Assembly: GCA_964036295.1 (NCBI GenBank)
Contig: OZ038463.1
Location: 28,879,069-28,943,068 of the forward strand
Reading direction: 5' to 3'
DNA from: Plumapathes pennacea
Lineage: Eukaryota > Cnidaria > Anthozoa > Antipatharia > Myriopathidae
Length of the DNA: 64,000 nucleotides
The notes beneath the pieces are model-generated. The model saw nothing but the letters and a program-made list of their open reading frames with translations, made no database searches and was not told the DNA's origin. Below, one piece after another: positions 40,290 through 51,700 of this stretch. Position 1 is the first letter of the stretch. Each line of letters begins with the position of its first letter. The translations under genes and the position numbers were made by a program.

Positions 40290-42695
40290 AAAATCTCGCA
40301 GTATCAAATATTTCCTGTTGAGTCTGTCAAGTCAAATCATGCAAAGGCAAAACATCCCAGAAGCTGGTATAACATGATACTGTAGCTTGTTTTGCCATCA
40401 ATATGCTTGACCCTGCTCTTTCTGTTATATGAGTTGGGAAAAAAGCAAGCTATAGGATAGAATTTAATATGGTGCAATAGAATCCTGGTTTACTTCGTAA
40501 CAAGACTAGACTTGCCAGTACACTCCTGGCAATATTGTTGTATGGTGCGAACAGTACACCGGCTTTTGATTCCACTGCATTTTTATTGACAATGCTACGA
40601 AACTGTACCACATATAGCTCTGTCGCTATTACATTAGTGTCGACCAAAGTTTCTGTGTTCACACAGAATATCTTTGGGAAGGTGAGGCCGAAAAGATATC
40701 GTGCTGTATTTTGGCTAAAACTAAGAGCAAAAAAACATCCATTTGTAGGGCTATTTCTACAAATTTCTGACATAGGGACATTCCGTTTGCTAGAGTATGG
40801 TTTTCAGGGCTCTCTGTCTTAAACAGGGTATATAATTTACACTGTTCAGCGTCATAAACATGGTCCTCTTTCACCCTAAAGGCGTTTCCGGCCTGTCTTG
40901 AATAGAACAAAACTTGTGTCGCTAGTGTACTTGGGCCAGGGTGGTATACTGTACATATGAAGCTGTGAACGGACGATTGAAATCGTTAGGTACTGCTTTA
41001 AGACAAACTGCCCACTAATGCTGAGCTTAAATAAAATTTTCTACAATAAACAGGCTATCAGTTGCAACTGCTTGAGTTGCTTCATAGCACTGCAAAGGTC
41101 ACTTTCACTGTCCATAAACAAGAAAGTCGTGACTTACTTTCTGCATTCAGTGATCAAAATCAAATACTCTGTTGCACTAGTAGAGTTCCTTTAGGAAATT
41201 TGTTAATACTCAGAATATTTGATCAGAACTGTCTCACCTTTTGTTAAAACAAAAGACCTTTCACCCAATCAGAACACATCTCGACAACCAACCTTTGTCG
41301 GCATAAACAATGTATAGCAGTGCAGTTTCACATTTCGATTGCAAAACGGGAAACGATTTCTAAGGGTGTTTGGTTGTTTTCAATTTGTTTCCTATAAAGG
41401 AACTGAGTATGTTCGTGGGGGAAAGTCGGCTTAGATTTTACGAGCAAGCGGCTTAACTGTTTATTTGTGACGCAGTCGGAAACTCGCGTCGTGTGCAGCT
41501 GGTGGCATTTTCTTTCCGAAACTGAGAAATAATTCCTGAGGCCACAGCTAATATTTTGTACTACCAATTGTCAGCTTTAACCGCTAATTGCTGAATTCTC
41601 CTGTCCAATCCAATGAAAACATTTTATCGGTTGTGCGCAATTGTTTGTTGTTCATATAACAACTGGCAGCATCCCGTTTGTATTGTTGCTACTTTTCTAG
41701 CAACAAAGCTACTTGTTACATTCCTTCTGTAGGGAACTCAGTTACATGTGCAGGTGTCTGTATTACAGCTACCTAGAAACAAAGCGGCCTGGAAATACAA
41801 AGAGTTGCGATAGGATGTGTTGCGTGACAAATCTCTTCGAACTAATATTTAGCGATACACAAGAAACAAAATCAAACCTTGCTTTCCGCTCGTCCAGAAA
41901 ATCATAAATTTGTCCTTGTGATTCCCATGAAGTATAACATATGACAATAGATTGGCGAGCTATCGGTTCAAAAATAGGCCAGAAGATGTTGATGTGCTTT
42001 ATGACACTTATCTGAAAACAAACACGAGTCCACCGTCGCTCCACCGTGTCCTAATCCTGTGCTTTCTTTCGAGTTCAATTCAGAGTAAGCGAAGTTTTAA
42101 TCTGGAAGTTACTAAATATACTACGGCAAAGAAACTATTAGAAACGTTTGTGTTTCAATTGAAAACAGTATTATTTTACTTGAGCACCGGGGCGTTTGGT
42201 ATGAATTACAAGGGTGAAATTCCTTCACGTTCAGAAGATTAACGTGGATGCCAGTGAGCTCGCGGCGTGAGTTGGGTCGAGACCAGAATAAACTAAAATG
42301 GAAAGTAGGGACAAGAGCGGAACTCCCAAGAGAGACTTCCAGTTTCTCACCAGAAAAATATCACACAGTATAGAGAACTTGTCTTTTGACACCTTTTTAA
42401 AACAAAACCTGAATAAACTATAAATTATCATTACAACACTCATACACTTGCTTCTTAAAGGTTGAGCGACTCTGCATTTGAGATTAGGAGCGAAAGGACC
42501 GGTCAGCCAGCAAGAAAAGAGTAATGCGTGACTTATGTTTTGATGCTCAATCGATTTTGACAGTTTTACTTCGAACACTTATTCCTAATCAGAGGCCACG
42601 ATTAATCGAGCCTTCGCTTCAATACTTACCTGTTTTTTTTTTTAGCTGTATCTTTGTATTCGCCGAAGCGGCTCGTGATTTTGAACTTTTCTTCA
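40290..42695. repeat. Segmental duplication unit 3, partial
   Basis: It matches 26460-28862 of unit 1 and the corresponding part of unit 2, without the 555-bp MITE. Homology stops at GATTTTGAACTTTTCTTCATG, exactly where the other units pass into GGCCCAGCATAA. Slightly more diverged from units 1 and 2 than they are from each other. Confidence 0.85.
40659..41943 (-). pseudogene. Faint ependymin-like remnant, unit 3
   Basis: The third copy of the two segments (41876-41943 and 40659-40910), with replacement changes such as Lys to Val and Asn to Asp in the second, and the possible start codon lost. This argues against strong constraint. Confidence 0.2.
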
Positions 42696-43559
42696 TGTTT
42701 TCCCAACATTCCGCGTGTATATTAGAAATATATACATGCGACGCGGCGCCTCGTTGGTTATTTATTATTCCATATTCGGCGCGCCCTCGTAGGGTAATTA
42801 TTATGAAAACTGGATCACAAAGTACTCTGCCCTGATTTTATTTGATATAAAAAAAGACCGGAAGACGACTCAACTTCCGCTCCAAAAACACAATTTTCTC
42901 ATGATTACCGCAACTATGACAACGTCTTTGCGAACGGGCGGATAGCTGAATGAATGAAAATCGAGTGAAGAACACATTCTCATGAAATTACACCGCACAA
43001 ACACTCTCAGGAGAAGTTTACAAAAACATCTTAAGGTGATGTACCAAAATTATTAAAAACTTGGACTTTGGTACTAACAGTAACTGTTACATTACGGAGG
43101 GAATCGCTTTCTTTGCTCGCCATGTGCGACGTTTATGATGCTGCTTAAAACTGACAACTAGCTGTGCTGAACGAGAACTGAAGCTGGAGATGCTTGAACA
43201 TCAGCAAGGAATATTGAAGAAGAAAACTATATTTGCTTCTGTGAGGGCAGAGTCGGTGGTGACGAAAAACTGTTTGCATTGCGGAGGCGAACCGAAGTAA
43301 GCGATCGATGAATGGCTGCTCGTATCGACTTGAGTGAAGGTGCCGTCTTGTTCCCTTTGCTGATGTGTAAAAACACTTCAGGCATGCATTTTTTTCTGTT
43401 TGCTCATCTAATTAGTGAAAACCAAGAAATCCAATTATCGTGGTTCAGTTTTTAATTGTTGCAGATTTCCCCTCGTTCTGGAGGGTTTTCGGAAAGCGTT
43501 TTTTTAAAATTATTTTCCGCTTGGAGATGTTCTTCATCGTTTTTACAAACCATGGTTGT
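42696..43559. other. Unique-looking DNA after the duplicated block
   Basis: No gene or repeat recognised. It begins at the abrupt end of homology of duplication unit 3. Confidence 0.4.
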
Positions 43560-44015
43560 ATAGCGAAAGGTACAATAATATGTGTAACAATATGTGCAAC
43601 AAAACGGTGCAACTTGTCGCGCAACATTGTTGAGTTGCAAGTTGAAGTGCAATGTTGCGCGTATTACCACCCTTCGCGCAACTTGCCGCGCAATAAATGT
43701 TTGATGTAGGAAGTTGCAAAACTTTGTTGCAGACGTAGAGTAAGATTTTACTTTCTGCAACGAAATTGGAGTTTGTTGCGCGTATTACCACTGTCGTTGC
43801 AACTTTTCACGCAACAAAACTCCTCGACCGCCATCTTGTATTTCAAACGGACCAATTACACGGCCGAATTTTGTGTTAAACTGCAACAGAATCCTGCTAC
43901 AAGCTTTTGTTGTTCCGTGAGCGGTAATACGCACAACATCGCTCTTCAACTTGTAACGCAACAATGTTGCGCGACAAATTCCACGATTTTGGTGCACGTA
44001 TTACTGCATTAAATA
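43560..44015. mobile_element. Decayed relative of the 34167 palindromic family
   Basis: The stretch carries many GTTGCGCGTATTACCAC, CAACTTG and GCAACAATGTTGCG motifs in both orientations, like the 34167-34433 element, but arms are diverged and the middle holds unrelated sequence (about 43690-43900). The exact ends are unclear. Confidence 0.5.
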
Positions 44016-44029
44016 ACACAAGGTCCGAT

Positions 44030-44960
44030 TGATGATGAGCGAGGAAACCGGGTCACTCATAAGTACAGTCTTTGTAGAATAAAGCAATTTTAAACAATGA
44101 ACTGTAATTATTTAATTTGGAAAGCAGTGGCCCCTGGACGGATATTTTTTATTTTAATAGGCTACATTTCCTCCGTGAATAGAGTGTGCCAACAAACACA
44201 GCGAGAAACCTTTCAAGCATTTCCATGCAGTGTCAGACTGTCAGCACTAAAATTATGCAAATATGTCAGGAATCGGATCAGACACGATCTTGCACAAAAG
44301 CACTCTCAAATAGATTTGAAAACTGGTGGAAAGGTCACAATATAATCCTAATTAGTCTTCATCACAGTTCCCGCGGCATCAAACGACAAACTAGACGGCA
44401 ATTGTTGAAATGCACAAGTCATAACACGACTTGAAATTGGAATACGGGTACTAAACTCACCGGTTTTTGAAAGCCATAGCTTTAGCTTTTTACTAACAAA
44501 GGAAACAAAACCCAAAACATTATTTTCTACGGCATCTGGGAGTTCAGGTCGGCCTGTCGAAGCCTTAAAGAAACCGTTTCAGGCAAGCAAGCTTAACTCC
44601 CATAAAAGGGCAAAATATCCGGGCAGTTTACAGCCGTCTCTCGAACTGCTTGGCCTTGTATCTGTGTCTTGTTGCACAAAATCACTTCCGTTCGTACTCT
44701 ATCTCTTATGTCACCGAATTGGCAGTTAACAGTTAAGCTGCTGAATAACCGCGCCTGGAGGTCGTGCACCTGACAGTCTGATTGACATAACAGGTTGTCC
44801 GACAACATTAAATTTCTAGATAGCAACCCGCTTGGAGTCTCCAAATAACGCAATACCACAGCATTAGCGTCATGATTATTACTCTCGCGGATCTGGGGGA
44901 TAAGAGTACAAAGACATGGAAACCCATGTTATATTGCTTAAACAAGTCATTGCATATGTG
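44030..44960. repeat. Left arm of inverted repeat around gene B exon 1
   Basis: Segments such as GGCCCCTGGACGGATATTTT, GAAACCTTTCAAGCATTTCC, TATGTCAGGAATCGGATCAG and CACTCTCAAATAGATTTGAA occur in inverse in 46440-47540. The inner part (AAATATCCGGGCAGTTTACA ... CTCGCGGATCTGGGGGATAA) belongs to a wider family also seen at 16480 and 53790. Confidence 0.7.
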
Positions 44961-45549
44961 GTTAAGAGGTTTTTTTCCAGGTTTTTCTAAAATCATCGAG
45001 GATCTTTGACAGCCAATTGAATAACGCTGTAAAATACTTCGTTTAAATGCATTATATTGTTTTTTTTTTTAAAAGTTGCTAAAACGAATCTAAAAAAATT
45101 GCCGAAAAGTTGATAATTTCTCACAAAAGTTGCCGAAAAGCTGATCCCAATGTGATTAAAAAGTTGGTCTAAAATTTTCCAAATTACTTAAAACGTGTTC
45201 ATTTTTCTGAGCTATTACTCATAAATCAGTTTTTTGAAGTGTCGCTCTTCTATTAGCATGCTTCTGTATTTTACTCTCTCTGCAGTTGAAGCCTTTTCTG
45301 GTGCACTCAGATCTGCATGTTTTCTTTTAGTTTTCTCGATTAGTCCATTTTTCCTTGCACAGTCTGAGTCGAAATTTAATTCTTTGTTTGTTTACTATTT
45401 TGTTTTCGCACCTGTAACCGCTGACCGCTCTCACCAACTTTGTATAAGAAGCGGGCTTTAGGTTATGGATTACAGTTTGTTTATTGATACGTACTGAAAA
45501 TGTGTTTCCAAAACCGTTTGCAGCAGTTCTAAAGTGCTCCAGAGTAACA

Positions 45550-45769
45550 ATGGGTGCGTTTAACCGAATGACATGGACTACAATCATACTGTTTGTGCTG
45601 ACAGTGCCAGGAATATGGGGATGCCTCTTTTCTTCTGGTTCCTCTGGTTCCTCTGGTTTATCTCGTCGTCGATCTACTCGTCAGCCTGCTGCCTCCTCTA
45701 GTCGTCAGCCTGCTGCCTCCTCTCGTCGTCGGTCTTATAGCTACTCTCGTCGGCGTAACTGTGGTCCTT
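45550..45769 (+). CDS. Gene B exon 1: signal peptide and Arg/Ser-rich linker
   Basis: ATG at 45550 (context AACAATGG) opens MGAFNRMTWTTIILFVLTVP and a small Gly-Ile-Trp-Gly run, a plausible signal peptide cleaved near residue 24. The mature start is low-complexity: Gly/Ser repeats, then a RQPAASS motif seen twice and three Arg-Arg-Arg clusters that resemble proprotein-convertase sites. It ends NCGP with a phase-1 donor (GTAAGT at 45770). An in-frame upstream ATG (45484) would place a long hydrophilic stretch before the hydrophobic core, and an internal ATG at 45568 is also possible. The exon sits between large inverted-repeat arms. Confidence 0.75.
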
Positions 45770-48700
45770 GTAAGTATAATACGGTAACAGTGAATCATCA
45801 AATTTCACTTAGATGTCAATGTGAATAACACAATCATACATACTTTTAGTTAGTCAGTGACCTTGATGAAGCAAATATCTGGTTAGATATTGCTTTATTA
45901 GCACTGCTTTTATATTTCAACTGTTTGCTAAAAATGAAACTAAGGGCTTAGTTTTGGTTGCTGTTTTGCCAGTGCACATTTCTCCCATGTGAAGGCCATT
46001 TCACACTGGACGCGTCGCGACACGCTGTAACTGCATGCGACAACGCGACAAAATTAGATCCCGGTCATTCCTTCAATCCGATTCACACCAGACGCGGCAC
46101 GACATTCGCTATGTCGCGCCGCGTCCGGTGTGAATCGGATTGAAGAAATGACCGGGATCTAATTTTGTCGCGTTGTCGTATGCAGTTACAGCGTGTCGCG
46201 ATGCGTCCAGTGTGAAATGGCCTTGAACCCTCGCACGTACAAGGGAGGTAGGGGTGGGGATCCTCCTTCTCTAAGGATTATTTAAATTTTTTCTTGGCGC
46301 ATAAATGATGTATTGAGCTGAAATTTTTTTAGCTGCTCATCATATTTTTGAGCACCTTTAACAGTGTATTTTATCAAAATTAGTCAGAATCTCCAAAATG
46401 GTCGTAACCTACAAAATAAACTATCTACTCAAAGAGTAATATTATCTCCGAGCTCCGCGATGGTAATAATCACGACGCTAATGCTGTAATATCGCGCTAT
46501 TTGGAGACTCCAAGCCATCTTGAAATCTAATATTCGTGTGTCAGTCGGTCTGTCAGACGTACGATCTCCGGGCGAGGTTACCAAGTATCCACGTTTAATT
46601 TATTACGCAGTAAAAAGCGAGAGAGGACCGACGGAGTGGTTTTATACAACAAGATGCAGATACGAGGCCATACAATTCGACCGACGGATGTAAATGACTT
46701 AAAACATTATGGCATTGCATGAAAGGCAAGCTTGCTATCCGTAAAATTAGTGAAACGAATACTTTAAGGCATCGACTGGCCGACCTTAACACAATCACAG
46801 ACGCCAATCAATATTGTGTTAAAACTCAGATACTTCTTCAGAAAGGATCAGCAAAATACAGTTGGTGGAAATCGAACAATCACCGTGACAAATTTCATCG
46901 TTGGGCGATAACAGGAATCCAAGTTTTGAAAGACGCGCAAGCACAATACAATGGAATTTTCGTACTATATATGGACTGCTTTATGCAGTGTCTTTGGAAA
47001 TTATCGAAGACGTAGGCAATAGTGTTTTGGGTTTTGTTTTCTTTGCTGAAAAGGAGCTAAAGCTATGGCGATCAGGAACCAGTGAGTTATGAAATATTAT
47101 TTCAAGCTGTCGTGCAATTCAGCAATTGCCGTATATTTTGTCGTTGGGAACTGTAATGAAGACTACAAGTAGGATTATATTGTGACCTTTCCGCTAGTTT
47201 TCAAATCTATTTGAGAGTGCCTTCGTGCAAGATTGTGTCTGATCCGATTCCTGACATATTTGCATAATTTCGCTGACAGTCTGACACTGCATGGAAATGC
47301 TTGAAAGGTTTCTCCCCGTGTCTTTTTTGGCACACGTTCTATACAAGGATGAAATGTAACTGGATTATAATGCATTCGCTTTTCGAAGGCTATTAAAGTA
47401 GAAAATATCCGGCCAGGGGCCACTGCTCTCTAAATTAAACAATTACAGTCTATTTTTTAAAATTGCCTTGTTCTACAAAGGCTGAACTTTTGAGTGGCCG
47501 AGTTTGCTCGCTCAACACAATCGGACCTTGTGAATTATTCAGTGACATGATTTTTGCTTTTTGTCTAAGAGTTTAAGTTTGTCAAACGCGGTTTGAAAAG
47601 TTGTTGTGTTCAACAACATTTCCAAGACTTTGAAAGGGTATAGAAAAGCAACTTTCGCTTTCAGTTGTTACATTAGAAATCGATAAAGTAAAAAGGAAGC
47701 ATACACGTATTTGGTTAGGATACAGCGTTGGCTGGAGCAATTGCAGGGTTTATTTAAAGTACCTAGAAACCTTCAGACGTTACGTTTTTATATGAAAGTA
47801 GGAAGTGATCTAAGCAACTTATAATCAAAGAAACTCCGTTCCGAAGCGTTCTTATACTTTTTTCACGCGGTTGAATTCAGAATTCCAAAATCTTGACCGA
47901 GCGACATGGGAGACTGGGTCTGTGACGTCAGAGAAGGCACTGGCATCGCTTTGGCGTCTCTTTGCCTTAGTTGTTTATTTCCCTTGGTTACGTTTTTCTC
48001 GACAACACATTTATGAGGCATAATTCTCACCTCGCCAACTGCAAAATCTGCGTGAAAGTTTTGTTTGACAAGAAACGAGTCCCTCCTCTGACGTCATAAC
48101 CCAGGCTCTCGATCGAAAAACTTTGCGCGGTCAGATTCAAGATGGCGGTCAAAATCGTATGTTTGCCGGGCGGAAAAATATATAAAAACGCTTCGGAGTG
48201 GAGTTTCTTTGGCCATAAGTTGTTTAGATTACTTCCTACTTTCATATAAAAACGTAGCGTCTGAAGGTTTATAGGCACTTTAAGTTCATAAAAAATTCAG
48301 TGTCGCGGAAGATCGACTTTTGATCACTGTGCGAAACTGATAGAGTCACGCGTGTGTGTGTGTGCACGCGCCGTTGTCTGAACTAAACCAGACTGCTGTG
48401 CGACACAGACAAAGAATTTTTTAGCGGCCGACTTTTGACGTCAACAATTTTTAAAAAATCTTCAAGCGGAATATAAGAACCCCGCTTTCCAAAAACCACT
48501 ACAGAGCAAGAGGATATCAGAGATTATTAAAAACTGGACCACGTTATTAGATTTTTTGGTTTTTGATTGGTTCCTTGGGCATGGGTTATGAGCTCATTAC
48601 CTATCTGTGAACAAATATGCATAAAAGTCTTCAAGCAAATAATTGATCATTTTGCGTACAGAAAGACTTACATAAATATACACCGAGCCAATAAATAAAA

Positions 48701-51700
48701 CATAATTTAGTACACACATTTCTGCACCATTCTCACGAACAGTTACTATTTTGCAGCTCCAATACACGGACAATGGAGCAGCTGGGGTGGTTGGAATTCT
48801 TGCCAAGGAAACAGTCTTACTTCTCGGTACCGACGATGTGATAGCCCCACTCCGAGGCATGGAGGATCATCTTGCAGCGGATCCAACACTGAACAAAGAG
48901 ATTGCAATGAGTGCCAATACAATAATGGCGGCTGCAATCACCGTTGCGTGAATACTTGGGGATCATACCAGTGTTATTGTAATTCCCCAAAATATAAACT
49001 TTATCAGAATGGCACATGCATCGGTAAGTTTGATGACCTACGTATAGAGCGGTTTTCGGATGACTGTCGAAAGTAATCGTGTGATTGCTTTGGTTTTGCG
49101 TTTGCTACGCTTTGCGATTGGTCCACACAAGTTTGGCAGCCTTCTTAACCAATCAGGAACAAAATCAAAACCAAAACCAAACACTTCTCACGCAAGCGAT
49201 GGCGTGTACTCGCATTGCTGATTGGAAAGTAAAACCAAACGCAAGACCAAACGTGAATTACTTTGGCTTCTGATTGGCTGAACTGTTTTCTCTCAGTCTC
49301 TGTGATTGGCCTGTGTGATTACTTTGGTTTTGGTTTTCGACAGTCATCCGAAAACGGCTCTAGTAAACAATGATAAGTATGATTTTTATATGTCGGTGTA
49401 TGTCTCTCTCTGCACAGTATTGTTAACTTTTTATGTGTTTGTCCTCTTATTGATGATAAAATGCGTCATAACATTGTCAAAAAGGTGTGGATCCAAGAGG
49501 CACTTTGCCGAAATGAACGTATTTTTCACAGAAGTGTTGCTGGTAGTACGATATTTGCAGATATACTCTCGCCCTGGGCCGTTAGATGTGATATGCACTT
49601 GTTTCGATAGAATATATTTTTCTGGTAAGCTAACACTGCTAGCCTTTCTGTGAAAATTTCTTTGCTCAAGAATAGGTATTCAAAATCAACATTGTCTGAA
49701 GTGACTGTGTAATTTTTCTATTTGGTTGCTCCGACAAAATTTAAACTTTAGATAACGGTCTCGATACTGAGGTATCATTTAGCTTTTTAAACTGCAACTT
49801 GCTCATAAAACTCAAATCTACTGTTTTTTGTTTTGTTTGTGTAATCAAAGTACATCACTATGATGTATGTACAACGCTCTGCTAATTTACCAACTCGTAA
49901 TTAAACGATCTAATAATATTTATTTTAATTTTGAAGTAAAGACATGCAAGATAAGTGATTTACCTTTGCCTCTACGAAATGGTCAGCTGGGAAGTGAGTG
50001 CAACGGAAAAATGTGGGTGAATGTTGACACAAAGTGTACAGTTACTTGTGATAGAGGGTATCAATTGAATGGCCCAGGAGCTAACTACTGCGGTTACGAC
50101 GAGGCATGGATTAATAAGAACCATCCGCAATGTTCAAGTAAGTAACACTGCACTATGTTTTAAGTCACTCACAGTTAAGAAATATGCAGGCTTTGCGAAT
50201 TTTACTCTGCAAAGCTAGCAGCAAGCCCGTTTCTGGGTTTCTTGTATTCCTTCCTCGAATCATCATTCGCTTGTGCACTGTTTTGAGGATACTTGTGAAC
50301 CTGCTTATAATTTGGGAAATGTCTCGGATCAAATTTGTTGTGGAGTTTCTCTGATAATAGAATTTAGTTATTTATTTTTTATTCTTTATTCTTTTAAATT
50401 TTTTTGTTTTCTTTTGTTTTTATTTATTTCATATTTTGGGGGATTAAAAAACAAGCTGCTGTTTAATTCGAAGCAAAGCATTTTGACTAAAGGCATGCTC
50501 TTTTATTATACATTCAGTAAAAACGTGTAAGGAATTGAAAACACCCTCTCATGGTACTATAAATCCATCAATCTGCACTGATGGGATCCCACTGCATAAT
50601 CAAAGCTGCCAGTTTGGGTGCCAGGTTGGATACAAGTTATACGGTCAGAAGGAAGGCACTTGTAATAACGGTGATTGGACTTCAAGCATATTCACTTGCA
50701 AAGGTAAGATTGTCAATTGTTAACAAAAACATTCTGCGTCGAATATTTTTCCGATGGTTGTCTTCTCTCATAAATCATAGGTTTCTTTATGGTGCATTTG
50801 ATTCAGTGGTAAACGGTTTGAATCTAGCATTATGAACAGTTCGTTGGTTGAGATCGTCTGGGTTAGAGTAGTCTTCAGAAAGACTGTTGTTATTACTGAC
50901 ATTTTGACTACCTGAGTGGGAAAAAGTTGTCTTAGGGCCTGTTTACGAGGAGATAGGGTTACCCTGCTACTTGTTTTCGAATAAACTGGACGAAAAAAGC
51001 CCTGGTATCCGGATTATCCTGGTACCCGGGTTATGTTAATTCTCCTACCCGGGACAAGTCAATGCTGGTTCCCACACTTCTTGACTCTTCGCTAACAAGC
51101 AATCACACAGTGGTATCAGTGGTATGTGCACACTGTGTAAAATAACTCCGAAAACATGATGTTACGCCCTTGTCAGTGGGCAATAATATGTTTAACTGCC
51201 ACAGGACCTCCTATATTTCGACCTTCTCATGAAGTTACAATCGACCTAATTAATGGAAATTCTCAGGACCAAAGTTGCAGTAAATGGAAAAGCTCCACGT
51301 TAAATAATTTCGAAACGAAAAAGTGCGGCGCCTCCAGTAGACTTATAGGCATGTCAAGTAGGCATAATCTTGTCGAAGAGCTTTTGAAGCTTGTACGAGA
51401 AAACAAAGCTAGCTGCAAATTGGAGGTTTTTGATTTCCAAGTGGATTTGCAAATGAATTGTTTACTTTTGTATCGATGAATTTGTAGGGCCAAACCTTGC
51501 TGAAACCTAGAACCAGTATTAGGCAGAGAAAAAACAAAAACAAAAACAAATAAAGAACAGCAACAACAACAACAACAAAAACAACAACAACAAACAAAAT
51601 GAAATTATAATCTTTAACGTCAAAACTATGTAAACAAATATTGACCCGTTGGGTTGCGTTCGATGTCATCTATAGTTTGTACGCTGCAGGTATTTGTTGG

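Larger units (their letters stand above)
30716..40290. repeat. Segmental duplication unit 2 (about 9.6 kb)
   Basis: Same order as unit 1 with very high similarity, especially 38932-40290 against 28867-30230, where only scattered single-base changes are seen. It carries a private 267-bp palindrome (34167) and a private 555-bp MITE (37326), plus about 300 bp near 32300-32600 that unit 1 lacks. Confidence 0.88.

Noticed and set aside
45234-45461. 75-codon frame with hydrophobic start upstream of gene B
   Set aside because: No link in phase to exon 1, and a better signal peptide begins at 45550.
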